Source of the DNA: an uncultured Acidobacteriia bacterium | GTDB taxonomy: Bacteria; Acidobacteriota; Terriglobia; Bryobacterales; Bryobacteraceae | DNA length: 64,000 bases | Assembly (NCBI GenBank): GCA_903925015.1 | Contig: CAIYDY010000441.1 | Coordinates: 62,001 to 126,000 of the forward strand | Reading direction: 5' to 3' | Shown here: one piece after another, positions 35,554-43,657 of the stretch | Numbering within the stretch: position 1 is the stretch's first letter | Layout: every line of letters begins with the position of its first letter | Notes under the pieces: generated by a model | Seen by the model: the letters and a program-made list of their open reading frames with translations, nothing else | The model's database searches: none | Told to the model about the DNA's origin: nothing | Translations under genes and position numbers: made by a program

Positions 35554-35952
35554 TCAGTGCGACGCCCCCTTCCGGAATTCGATCTTTTGGAGTTCGGCTT
35601 CCACCATGCGGCGTATCTCCTCGTCGTTCAAACCCAAGGCCGCCGCCTGGGTCACAGCGGTTTCAAAAATTGGACGGGCACGGTCCATGCGATCCTGTAC
35701 CTCCTGATTATTGAGTTTTCCGGTGACAAAAGCCCCCGCTCCGTGGCGGACCTCAATGTAGCCCTCATGCTCCAATTCCCGGTAAGCCTTGGCCACGGTA
35801 TTGGGGTTCATCACGATGACCTCGGCCAATTTCCGGATTCCAGGGAGTTGGTCGCCGTGTTGCAACGCACCGGTTTCGATGCCGTGCTTGACCTGCTCCA
35901 TCAGCTGGAGGTAGATCGGAACGCCGGAGTTTGGGTTGAGACGGAAATCCAC
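35554..35952 (-). CDS. GntR-family (YtrA-type) transcriptional regulator
   Basis: 132 residues, the short YtrA subfamily. It starts at a GTG. The winged HTH is in PIYLQLMEQVKHGIETGALQ followed by LPGIRKLAEVIVMNPNTVAK and AYRELEHEGYIEVRHGAGAF. It lacks an effector domain and ends with a short dimerisation helix. YtrA-type proteins repress the ABC operon they head, and this one is directly followed by an ATPase, a permease and an M50 peptidase. The inducer is often cell-envelope stress; that is family knowledge. Confidence 0.93.
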   Translation of the reverse strand: MDFRLNPNSGVPIYLQLMEQVKHGIETGALQHGDQLPGIRKLAEVIVMNPNTVAKAYRELEHEGYIEVRHGAGAFVTGKLNNQEVQDRMDRARPIFETAVTQAAALGLNDEEIRRMVEAELQKIEFRKGASH

Positions 35953-35973
35953 TTGGCCAGTCCTACAGTCATA

Positions 35974-35999
35974 TTGCCGTAGTACAGTAAGTCTGTCAA
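35974..35999 (-). promoter_or_regulatory. Predicted promoter of the GntR-ABC-M50 operon
   Basis: A consensus -35 TTGACA (35994-35999, minus strand) is followed by 17 bases and a weaker -10 CAATAT. A directly repeated ACTGTA (12 bases or so apart) around the -10 may be part of the GntR operator. Confidence 0.45.
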
Positions 36000-36006
36000 G
36001 CGGGTT

Positions 36007-36510
36007 CTAAAAAGAATTTCCCAGGAATGGCAACATCCGGCCCAAGTACATGACTCCCACCCACAGGAACGTGGAAAGGGAGGCCACAACTTTTGCCCCG
36101 AAGGGCGCGTCGTCGTCCGGTGCCAGACTTTCAACCGTCTTGGAAAGCCCGCTTGCGTGGAACACCAGCACATTCAAGCCAGCCACGGCGATAAAGCCAA
36201 TCTTGAACTGGAAGGCCGGGTTGCGGAGGTAATGGAGCGGGTCGCCGGCAACAAAAATAGCGCCGGTGAGGAGATTGAGGGCAAAACCCGCCACACCCAA
36301 TGGAATGGTCCGAGAGATGGACCGAAGGCTGAGGCCTTTGCCGAATCCCAAAATTCTCAGGTCCAGCAGGCCAACCATGGAGATCAAAAGCACCAAGCCA
36401 AAGAAATGCAGGATCTGGCAGACCGGCCAAACCCACGGGTAGTGGGTCGCCACAAATGCCAGCGGGGTGCCCTTCAGCCATTCAGAGAAGGAATCGATAT
36501 AGACGTCCAT
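36007..36510 (-). CDS. Four-helix inner-membrane protein, unknown, paired with the next gene
   Basis: 167 residues. Hydrophobic helices: WPVCQILHFFGLVLLISMVG, LGVAGFALNLLTGAIFVAG, FKIGFIAVAGLNVLVFHASG, and VASLSTFLWVGVMYLGRML. It contains HY and HF histidines within helices that might bind haem (LHFFG, VFHASG), but this is speculative. It is one base from the stop of a related membrane protein at 36512-36973. The three-gene set with the DUF6152 protein looks like an operon. Confidence 0.7.
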   Translation of the reverse strand: MDVYIDSFSEWLKGTPLAFVATHYPWVWPVCQILHFFGLVLLISMVGLLDLRILGFGKGLSLRSISRTIPLGVAGFALNLLTGAIFVAGDPLHYLRNPAFQFKIGFIAVAGLNVLVFHASGLSKTVESLAPDDDAPFGAKVVASLSTFLWVGVMYLGRMLPFLGNSF

Positions 36511-36511
36511 C

Positions 36512-36973
36512 TCAGTGTCCTGGTCCTTGGGTCCCGAGATAGGCTAGCAAGCGACCGGCGGCAATCGCACCCGTCCAGCAAAAGATGGAAGCGCATGCGT
36601 CCAGTTTCGAGGGGCAAGAAAGCGTCCGACCGATCCGGCGCGCAAACACCACCGCGGCAGCGATGAATGCGAGCTTCACGTAGAAGACCGGATTCGTCAG
36701 TTTCGTGGTTGCCGCGGCACACACCAGCACAACCCCCGACAGCGTGTTGATCCAGAATCCAGCCCAGAGCAAGGGGAAAAACTTCCGGTAGACCTTCAGG
36801 GGCAGTTCCACCCCTCCCCGAAGCACCCGCACGTCCACCGCCACGCTCACACCCGCCGCCATCGCGAGCCCGAGGGTGTGCAGGAACAGGACGGTCGGAT
36901 ATGCGAAAACCGAGCCCGATTCCCGCACCCAGCGGGAAACAGCCAACTGCTCCAACTGGTTCAGGAAGTCCAT
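36512..36973 (-). CDS. Four-helix inner-membrane protein, unknown
   Basis: 153 residues from the ATG at 36973, one base after the upstream stop. Helices include FAYPTVLFLHTLGLAMAAGV, LLWAGFWINTLSGVVLVCAA, and FYVKLAFIAAAVVFARRIG. The order helix-histidine-helix, with LRILG/VRVLRG after the first pair and NPxFxxK before the third, matches its neighbour at 36007, so these are paralogues. Together they could form a heteromeric membrane unit. No function known to me. Confidence 0.7.
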   Translation of the reverse strand: MDFLNQLEQLAVSRWVRESGSVFAYPTVLFLHTLGLAMAAGVSVAVDVRVLRGGVELPLKVYRKFFPLLWAGFWINTLSGVVLVCAAATTKLTNPVFYVKLAFIAAAVVFARRIGRTLSCPSKLDACASIFCWTGAIAAGRLLAYLGTQGPGH

Positions 36974-36974
36974 T

Positions 36975-38168
36975 CTACTGGGGCCGCTGGTTGTTCTTGC
37001 CGGACAGCTCTTTGCAGGCGTATGGCACAAAGGGCTCGTTCGAGAGCGTCATCGTATCGCCGCCGGAGTATTCGGATTTCCAGTAGCTGGGGTCGTCGGC
37101 CTTGTAGGTCCGGGACAGCATACCCGTTTCCGAGTTCACGGCAAACCGCTCCACGGCATGCATTTGGCCGCTGTGGGGGTGGCCCGACATCGGCATCACG
37201 ATACCGGGCAGGAAACCCACGGTATCCACCACCAGCGTGTCGCCTTCCCATTTTCCCGTGGAGTGACCGCCAACACTGGGCGTCACAGACTTCGGGTGAG
37301 CGGCGTTCATGTGGACCGTCCGCACCAAGTCCATGTATCCGTATTTGAGCGTGATTTCCTTCGCAGTCTGGACGATCTCGTTTACATGCTGGTCGTGGGT
37401 CCAGCCGAAAAAGATGTTTGCGGGGCTGCATTGGAGGCCGGGGTCGTCGAAACGCTGGTCGTACTTGGCCTGAACGGCGAGGCCCGCTTCCGTCAGTTGC
37501 GGCAGGTTGCCGGGTCCACCGGGACCCCGTCCGCGACCACCCGGACCTCCCGGACCACCCGGTCCGCGTCCGGCAAAATCGGGACCCCGCCCGCCGGGAC
37601 CCCTCCCCTCGGGACCACCGGGCCCTCGCCCACCTCCGGGACCCCGCCCGCGCCCGCCGGGTCCCCCCTGCGAAACCCAGAATCCGGCCAGATTCGGCTC
37701 TCCCGAAGTTAGTTTCACCGGACGGTTCGATGGCGAAACCACCTTCGAAACCATCGGTGCGGGGGAAAGCTTCGTGAGGTCGGCTTCCCGCCGAATCTCC
37801 ACGCCATCCTCACGGACGAACGAGGTCAACATGCACACGTTCGCCTCACGACGAGCCGGGGCACCTTTGATCACGATATTCTGCCCGGGGCGGAAGGTGT
37901 TGTCGGTCCAGCCGAGCCGGGCCAAAGCCGCGCGGGCCGGCAACTCGCAGCGCCACCCGGCTTTCTTGCCCTTGTCATCCACGTCAAAGTACACGTACCC
38001 GTGGGGATTCACGAATTCAAACTTCGTAATCGACGCCTTGAGCTCGATTGTCTTCTCCAAATCGAAGTGGGGAGCTGCGGCATGGTGTCCAAAGGCGACG
38101 GGCAGGGCGAGCACAAAAACTGCCGATGGCAGCAAGCGGGCGGAGATCGGGGGCCGGAACTCGATCAT
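36975..38168 (-). CDS. Secreted DUF6152-type protein with Gly/Arg/Pro-rich linker
   Basis: 397 residues from the ATG at 38168, which has GGAGG eight bases upstream. Signal peptide LLPSAVFVLALPVAFGHHAA. Residues ~27-125 resemble DUF6152 (FEFVNPHGYVYFDVDDKGKK, RPGQNIVIKGAPARR). Residues ~160-225 are a low-complexity Gly-Arg-Pro tract (GGRGRGPGG repeats). The C-terminal ~180 residues form a second domain (TGKWEGDTLVVDTVGFLPGI, ERFAVNSETGMLSRTYKAD) common in Acidobacteria exported proteins. Two small membrane proteins follow in the operon. Function unknown. Confidence 0.72.
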   Translation of the reverse strand: MIEFRPPISARLLPSAVFVLALPVAFGHHAAAPHFDLEKTIELKASITKFEFVNPHGYVYFDVDDKGKKAGWRCELPARAALARLGWTDNTFRPGQNIVIKGAPARREANVCMLTSFVREDGVEIRREADLTKLSPAPMVSKVVSPSNRPVKLTSGEPNLAGFWVSQGGPGGRGRGPGGGRGPGGPEGRGPGGRGPDFAGRGPGGPGGPGGRGRGPGGPGNLPQLTEAGLAVQAKYDQRFDDPGLQCSPANIFFGWTHDQHVNEIVQTAKEITLKYGYMDLVRTVHMNAAHPKSVTPSVGGHSTGKWEGDTLVVDTVGFLPGIVMPMSGHPHSGQMHAVERFAVNSETGMLSRTYKADDPSYWKSEYSGGDTMTLSNEPFVPYACKELSGKNNQRPQ

Positions 38169-38297
38169 AGTAAGACCCTCCTTCGGGGGTACAACTGCCA
38201 CAATAGCGCCCACTGGTAAGAGACATGTGAAGCAATGTAAGGCCAAGGTAAAAAGCGCCCCGACGGAACACCCCGATCCCGATAGGTTTATGAGAAT

Positions 38298-38325
38298 TTG
38301 ATTTTTCCCCGGTTAGCGCTACAAT
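38298..38325 (+). promoter_or_regulatory. Predicted sigma-70-type promoter for the HTH gene
   Basis: TTGATT (38298-38303), 16 bases, TACAAT (38320-38325). The predicted start leaves a leader of about 125 bases before the GTG at 38459; within this leader I see no riboswitch-like structure. Confidence 0.5.
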
Positions 38326-38458
38326 ACGGAGGTCGGCCTCGTGCCCGGCACGGCCCCGTCGGCCCTCAACATTTGGCTACGCCAGCCACTGCTTACCGTC
38401 ACGTCAAACGGCAAGTACCCCCGTCCATCCGATCCTCAAAACCAAACGAGAGTCAAAC

Positions 38459-38821
38459 GTGAGCATAACCGTGCTCGGCAACAGGGCCTTGCAAATGGCG
38501 ATCCGCGGGAACTTGGTTTCGTTCCCCGCGCAAGCGCCCATCTTCGGAAAACAACCGCGCCGCGACATGCAATGGCGTCTCGCGGTCCTCTACTTCATCA
38601 GGGGTTGGTCAACCCGCGAGATCGCACGCCGCTACGGCTTGACGCGAGAACGCTGCGGCCAGATCATCTCGGACTGGCGCATACGCGCGGTCAACATGGG
38701 GTATATACAAGACGTTACGCCGGAGGACTCGCGCGCCATGGCGGAACTGCTGCGCGTGGCGGGGAGCGAAGGCCCCCCGGCTTTTATCGCGGAATTTTCG
38801 CTGGCCAAGTGCGGGGATTGA
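38459..38821 (+). CDS. Small HTH DNA-binding protein, sigma region-4-like
   Basis: 120 residues from a GTG start. The core DMQWRLAVLYFIRGWSTREI then ARRYGLTRERCGQIISDWRI is a helix-turn-helix resembling sigma-70 region 4. The N-terminal ~35 and C-terminal ~35 residues have no recognised domain. It converges on ridA. It probably acts as a DNA-binding regulator; targets are unknown. Confidence 0.65.
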   Translation: MSITVLGNRALQMAIRGNLVSFPAQAPIFGKQPRRDMQWRLAVLYFIRGWSTREIARRYGLTRERCGQIISDWRIRAVNMGYIQDVTPEDSRAMAELLRVAGSEGPPAFIAEFSLAKCGD

Positions 38822-38832
38822 ACCCCGCCCGG

Positions 38833-39216
38833 TCAGGCCTGTGGCTTATAGGCCACGCAATCGATCTCCACTTTGATGTCGGCAAAGAACTTGCAGACCA
38901 CGGTGGTCCGTGCCGGCTTGGCATCGCCGAAAAATTCCGTATAGACCTCGTTCATCTTCGGAAAGTCGGACCCTTCCGATAGGAACACGCCGACACGTAC
39001 CGCGTCCGCCATGGAGGCCCCGGCACCTTCCAGGATCCGCTTGATGTTGTTGAGCGTCATCCGGGTTTCCTGTTGGATGTCGCCGGGAACGTACTGGTTG
39101 GTTTCCGGGTCCACGGCCAACTGGCCGGAGACAAAGATAAAATCACCGGCGCGTACGGCCGGAGAATACGGGCCGCGGGGGGCCGGTGAACCTGGAGGGG
39201 AGAGTCGTTCGATCAT
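38833..39216 (-). CDS. RidA-family enamine/imine deaminase
   Basis: 127 residues, full length. It hydrolyses reactive 2-aminoacrylate-type enamines. The family segments AVRAGDFIFVSGQLAVDPET, NIKRILEGAGASMADAVRVG and ARTTVVCKFFADIKVEIDC are present; the key Arg of the active site is in PARTTV. It follows trxB by five bases on the same strand, so the two are co-transcribed. Confidence 0.95.
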   Translation of the reverse strand: MIERLSPPGSPAPRGPYSPAVRAGDFIFVSGQLAVDPETNQYVPGDIQQETRMTLNNIKRILEGAGASMADAVRVGVFLSEGSDFPKMNEVYTEFFGDAKPARTTVVCKFFADIKVEIDCVAYKPQA

Positions 39217-39221
39217 TTTTC

Positions 39222-40145
39222 TTAGTGTCCTTCAGCCTCTAACAGGCGTTCGGTTTCAATGGCGGCCATGCAACCGGCACCCGCTGCCGTAATGGCTTGG
39301 CGGTACACCCGGTCCTGCACATCTCCCGCATGGAAGACTCCGTGAATGTTCGTGCGGGCACCGCCATGGGAGACGATATATCCGTCCGGATCCAAATCCA
39401 ACTGGCCTTTGAAAACCTGCGTGTTCGGGATGTGTCCGATGGCGACGAACAAGCCGTCCACCTCGCGGATTGTGCTCTCACCTGTCACCAGGTTCTTAAG
39501 GCGCACGCCGGTCACGATATGCTTTTCAACGTCGAACACTTCCTCGACCGCCGAATTCAACACCAGTTCGATCTTCGGATTCGCCTTCACGCGGTCCAAC
39601 ATGATCTTCGACGCCCGGAAACTGTCCCGCCTATGCACCAAAGCCACGTTGCGTCCGAAGCGTGTGAGGAAGTTCGCCTCCTCCATGGCCGAATCGCCGC
39701 CGCCCACCACCATAATCTGCTTGTCGCGGTAGAAAAAGCCGTCGCACGTGGCGCAGGAGCTCACGCCGTGCCCGATGAGTTGCTGCTCGGAGGGCAGGTC
39801 CAGCCACCGGGCCTTCGCGCCCGAAGCGACGATCAGGACACGCGTCTCGATCCATTCCCCCTCGACATTGAGTCGGAATGGGCGCTTGGAAAGATCCGCC
39901 TCGATGACGGCACCGTCGAGGTAGGTGGCTCCGAAGCGCTCGGCCTGCTTCTTGATGTTCTCCACCAAGTCGGGGCCGAGGATGCCCTCGGGGAATCCGG
40001 GAAAGTTCTCGACTTCAGTGGTGATGGAGAGCTGGCCGCCAGCTTCGTGGCCCTTGATGACGAGCGGCTTCAGGCCCGCGCGCGCGGTGTAGACGGCTGC
40101 GGTGTTGCCAGCGCAACCGGATCCAATGATAACGACGTTTTGCAT
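39222..40145 (-). CDS. trxB: Thioredoxin-disulfide reductase
   Basis: 307 residues. FAD-binding GxGxxG near the start (IIGSGCAGNTAAVYTARAG), the redox pair CATC at residues 131-134 (SSCATCDGFFYR), the NADPH site VVGGGDSAMEEANFLTRFG, and the C-terminal FAD motif VFHAGDVQDRVYRQAITAAG. It reduces thioredoxin with NADPH and thus serves MsrA, MsrB, Bcp and related enzymes. It lies 65 bases downstream of the iron-ABC operon on the same strand and could be read through from it. Confidence 0.97.
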   Translation of the reverse strand: MQNVVIIGSGCAGNTAAVYTARAGLKPLVIKGHEAGGQLSITTEVENFPGFPEGILGPDLVENIKKQAERFGATYLDGAVIEADLSKRPFRLNVEGEWIETRVLIVASGAKARWLDLPSEQQLIGHGVSSCATCDGFFYRDKQIMVVGGGDSAMEEANFLTRFGRNVALVHRRDSFRASKIMLDRVKANPKIELVLNSAVEEVFDVEKHIVTGVRLKNLVTGESTIREVDGLFVAIGHIPNTQVFKGQLDLDPDGYIVSHGGARTNIHGVFHAGDVQDRVYRQAITAAGAGCMAAIETERLLEAEGH

Positions 40146-40210
40146 GGGGAAATTCTGAGCCTATCAGATGCACCGGGGGGAATGAAGGACTCCGCAGCTA
40201 CCCTAGCCAA

Positions 40211-41356
40211 TCAAGCTGCACCGATTTCCCGCAGTACCCCCGCAGCTTCGGCGGCGGGCAGCACACGGCCCTCCTCGCAGCACTCCCCTCGCGGAATCTT
40301 GCTGCCGTGGGGGCAGGCGTCGGGATGTCCCAGCAGGGTACACATCTTGTCCGTCACCTCCGGGCTCAAAATGTGTTCGAACTTGCACGCGCTCTGCTCG
40401 ATTTCGTCCTCGTCATGGATGTTCAACACGTCCATAAAGAGCCGTTCTGCAAGCCGATGGCGTCGGATCACGTCGCGCGCCCGCGCCTCGCCCTTGGGGG
40501 TAAACTCCTCCAAACCATCGTGCACCGTCACGAGCCCGATGCCCTCCATGGTCGTCACGATCCGCTTCCACTGCACCGGCGTAAACTCGTGCGCCTCAAC
40601 GTGGCCGAAATCATGGCTGGTGTCCTCGGTGCGCATCCAAAGGTGCTCCAAAACCTCGTCGAAGTCCTGGTTTTCCTCGGCCGAGAACACCAGATTCTGT
40701 TTGATGCGCCCGTGTTCCAGATTCAACCGGCGGTCGGCGAGCTTGCCGGCGTTCTCATCGTGGGTCACCATCACGATGGTCCGGCCCTGCTCATGCAACT
40801 GACCCAGAATGCGGAACACGATCTTCTGGTTCTCGGCGTCCAAATTCCCGGTCGGCTCGTCGGCGAGGATGATCCGGGGATCGTTCACCAGAGCCCGCGC
40901 GATCGCCACCCGCTGCTGCTCACCGCCGGACAACTGCGACGGCAGGTGCTTCGCCCGACCGTCCATCCCGACCTGCTTCAATGCCGCCATGGCCTCGGTC
41001 TCGTCCGTCATACTGTGGAAATACTGCGCCAGCATGACGTTTTCGAGCGCGCTCAGATGCGGCACCAGGTGGAATTGCTGGAATACAAATCCCAACGTCT
41101 CAGACCGGAAGCGTGCCAGTTCGGAGCGCGAGAGCGTTGCTGTGTCCGTGCCGTTGATGATCAACGCGCCCGACGAGGGCTGGTCGAGGCAGCCGATCAG
41201 GTTCAGCAGCGTGGTTTTGCCGGAGCCGGAGGGCCCCATGATGGCGATCCATTCACCCTGCCGGGCGCGGAACGAAATGCCATCCACGGCCCGGACCTCG
41301 CCCGATCCCCTGCCGTATACCTTACGGACATCTTTCAATTCGATGAATGCGGACAT
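40211..41356 (-). CDS. ABC ATPase fused to a DtxR-family metal-dependent regulator domain
   Basis: 381 residues, about 150 longer than a LolD/MacB-type ATPase. Residues 1-222 are the ATPase: Walker A GPSGSGKT (41-48), Q-loop Q93, signature LSGGEQ (142-147), Walker B ILADEP (163-168), switch His199. Residues ~226-355 resemble an iron-dependent repressor: a winged-helix-like [10 protein letters not shown] to [18 protein letters not shown], then [12 protein letters not shown] and [15 protein letters not shown]. These keep the metal-ligand pattern of DtxR/MntR (H300, E304, H314, C324, E327, H328). A Cys pair follows (RGECCEE). It partners the two FtsX-like permeases (41356, 42403) and the FTR1 gene. 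The fusion suggests that iron status directly affects transporter or gene control. Confidence 0.92.
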   Translation of the reverse strand: MSAFIELKDVRKVYGRGSGEVRAVDGISFRARQGEWIAIMGPSGSGKTTLLNLIGCLDQPSSGALIINGTDTATLSRSELARFRSETLGFVFQQFHLVPHLSALENVMLAQYFHSMTDETEAMAALKQVGMDGRAKHLPSQLSGGEQQRVAIARALVNDPRIILADEPTGNLDAENQKIVFRILGQLHEQGRTIVMVTHDENAGKLADRRLNLEHGRIKQNLVFSAEENQDFDEVLEHLWMRTEDTSHDFGHVEAHEFTPVQWKRIVTTMEGIGLVTVHDGLEEFTPKGEARARDVIRRHRLAERLFMDVLNIHDEDEIEQSACKFEHILSPEVTDKMCTLLGHPDACPHGSKIPRGECCEEGRVLPAAEAAGVLREIGAA

Positions 41357-42396
41357 TATTCGCCCCTCAGAATGACTGCGGAATCGATGCGGCGGATGCG
41401 CGATGCTGCAATGGTGGTGGCGAAAACGGCCACCGAAAGGGTAACCAGTGTGACGCCGCCGAATATACCCCAGCTGGACTCGACATGGAAGGCTCCACCG
41501 AAGATGCCCCGTCCGATAGCCCCGGACGCGGCGATCCCGACGGCATAGCCGAACGCGGCCGCTGTGGTCGCCAGCAGGGCGGCCTCAGCCACAAAAAATG
41601 CTCCAATGAGGCGGTCCGCCCCACCGAGCGCCTTCAAGATGCCTATCTCCTTGGACCGCTCAACCACCATTTCGCTGAAGTTACTGGTGACGCAAAGGGT
41701 GGTGATACCCAGAACTACCAGAATCAGCAGCAGCAGCGCCATGCGGATCTTCAAAACGACTGCGGATTCCGTTGCGGCAATGGAAAGTACCGTGCGGAAG
41801 TCCGCCATCGAGTAGGCCTTGGACAACTGGTTGCGAATCCCGTCCATGCGCTCGCCAGGGGCCCGGATCTGGACAATACTCAGATCCGCCGCCGGTTGGC
41901 GGAATGGCAGGAGCAGTTCCTGGTCTTCAGGACCACCTGTGGCCAGAATTCCGCGCAGGATGCAATTCGCGAATGGGACAGGCTGGTTGAGCTGGAGCTT
42001 CTGTTGCGCCACCAGAAATTCACCCGCGAGGCAGTCCCCTGCAGCTAGCTCCCTCGTTCCCGTAACATGCCAGTACGCCGTCATGGAGGCGGCTGATTTC
42101 GGATCGAACTCCACCATGGGAATGCCTTTGGTGGCGGAAACGCGGAAGGGCGAAGCCTCCGCACCCAAGGCGCGGGCGGCCTCCACAATCCCCGACGGAA
42201 TGCTGGTGCCGCTTGCAGGTACGGCTACGATGTTCGCACCGTAGGCGCGGAACTCCTCCCGCAACCGGCGCTCCACCGAGCCGTAGATTCCCAGCAACAC
42301 TGTCGCCAGCGTCGCGGCGACGGCCAAAGCAGCAAAAGCGAGAATGAGGCGCTGTTTCCGATAGACCAGTGCGCGAACGATAAATCGTAGGAACAT
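41356..42396 (-). CDS. FtsX/MacB-type ABC permease
   Basis: 346 residues. One N-terminal helix ([20 protein letters not shown]), a large periplasmic domain (~180 residues) and three C-terminal helices ([59 protein letters not shown]). The conserved [19 protein letters not shown] coupling segment is present. Its stop overlaps the start of the ATPase-DtxR gene. It pairs with the permease at 42403. Confidence 0.92.
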   Translation of the reverse strand: MFLRFIVRALVYRKQRLILAFAALAVAATLATVLLGIYGSVERRLREEFRAYGANIVAVPASGTSIPSGIVEAARALGAEASPFRVSATKGIPMVEFDPKSAASMTAYWHVTGTRELAAGDCLAGEFLVAQQKLQLNQPVPFANCILRGILATGGPEDQELLLPFRQPAADLSIVQIRAPGERMDGIRNQLSKAYSMADFRTVLSIAATESAVVLKIRMALLLLILVVLGITTLCVTSNFSEMVVERSKEIGILKALGGADRLIGAFFVAEAALLATTAAAFGYAVGIAASGAIGRGIFGGAFHVESSWGIFGGVTLVTLSVAVFATTIAASRIRRIDSAVILRGE

Positions 42397-42402
42397 CCGG
42401 AA

Positions 42403-43647
42403 CTAGACGCCCTCCCGCAGGATCACCGACGGTTCCAAATCCAACGCCTTGCGCAGCGGCTGCCACGCGCCCGCCAGCGAAACCAGAACCGCCGCCAACA
42501 CTACAGCCGCCGGCAGGATCGGCGAAACCTCCACGGCGTCGCCAAAGACAGCCTCCCCGACCACCTTCGCCAGAACAACCCCGCCGGCTGCCCCGACAAG
42601 TCCCCCAACCAAACCCGCCAGCGCAACTTCCATCCCCAACAGCAGCGCCACCAGCCACCGCGCCGCCCCAATCGCCTGCATGATGGCAATCTCGCCGCGC
42701 CGTTCGATCATCGCCGCCGCCGTCAGGCTCCATACGGTCAAAGCCGCCGAAACCAACGCCGCCAACGCGATCAGCAGCATCAACCGACTGACGCGGTCGA
42801 GGATCCGGCCCTCGGAATCGGCAACCCGGCGCACCGGCCTCGCCACGGTGCCGGGGATCGCCTGCTCGATCTCGTACGCAATCGAAAAGACATAGTTGGT
42901 GCAGCTCCAGCGTTCCAGTTCCGATTGGGAGAGGGTTCGGGGGTCCCGCCGGGCGAAGTCATCCTCGGGCTTGGTAACAGCCGCCACATCCAGACGATCC
43001 GCAAGTCCGGGTTTTCCTGCCATCCGTTGCAAGGTGTGGAGCGGCATCAGGAGGTGGTCGTCCGAATCTCCGCCAGTCGAAAGGATTCCCACAATGTGGC
43101 AGACCTCGGAAAAAACCGGCACCGCCCTGCCCACGGTCCACCCCTTGCGGCGCGCCAAGCCTTCGCCCGCGAGGCATTCGCTCGTATCGTCCACGGGCCA
43201 GCGGCCGCTGGTCTGCCAAGTCGGATTCACCGCCCGTACGCCAGTGCGCGCGGCTTTTCCGGTCGGTTCCTGGTATTCGTGATCGAACCACACGCCCTCC
43301 ACGGGAATATCGGCGCTGCGTGCCGATAGCGATGGCGAGAATCCTGTAATCGCAAGCGCCCAGAAGATGCTTTTGACCTTGACCGCCTCCGATTCCGCCA
43401 TGTACGTGGCGTCTCCCGTGGAAGCCGTAGTCACGCCCCCAACCCCGCCGGTCACCACAGCCGCCTTTGCCCGGACCACAATATTTGCGCCAGCCGACCG
43501 CAATTCGCGGTTCACCTTGTCCCCGATCGACAACATCACGCCCAACATCGACGCGGCGACCGCAGAACCCATGGCGATGGCGGCCACCAGCATCACCTTG
43601 CGGCGCGGCGAGCGGCGGATCGAGTCCTGGACGAAGCGTACAAGCAT
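42403..43647 (-). CDS. FtsX/MacB-type ABC permease
   Basis: 414 residues from the ATG at 43647; the upstream part of the frame overlaps the FTR1 gene. Layout: N-terminal helix (VMLVAAIAMGSAVAASMLGV), periplasmic domain of about 240 residues, and C-terminal helices (LMLLIALAALVSAALTVWSL, LLGMEVALAGLVGGLVGAAG, ILPAAVVLAAVLVSLAGAW). The coupling motif is RRGEIAIMQAIGAARWLVAL. It begins 10 bases after FTR1, six bases before the second permease. Confidence 0.92.
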   Translation of the reverse strand: MLVRFVQDSIRRSPRRKVMLVAAIAMGSAVAASMLGVMLSIGDKVNRELRSAGANIVVRAKAAVVTGGVGGVTTASTGDATYMAESEAVKVKSIFWALAITGFSPSLSARSADIPVEGVWFDHEYQEPTGKAARTGVRAVNPTWQTSGRWPVDDTSECLAGEGLARRKGWTVGRAVPVFSEVCHIVGILSTGGDSDDHLLMPLHTLQRMAGKPGLADRLDVAAVTKPEDDFARRDPRTLSQSELERWSCTNYVFSIAYEIEQAIPGTVARPVRRVADSEGRILDRVSRLMLLIALAALVSAALTVWSLTAAAMIERRGEIAIMQAIGAARWLVALLLGMEVALAGLVGGLVGAAGGVVLAKVVGEAVFGDAVEVSPILPAAVVLAAVLVSLAGAWQPLRKALDLEPSVILREGV

Positions 43648-43657
43648 TTCGCGCCGA

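Noticed and set aside
37500-37690. Tandem GC-rich repeat possibly a CRISPR or VNTR
   Set aside because: It is the coding sequence of the Gly/Arg/Pro linker in the DUF6152-type protein; units are irregular, no spacers.
39297-40802. Plus-strand 501-codon frame over trxB and the ATPase
   Set aside because: Antisense to two certain genes; no domain.
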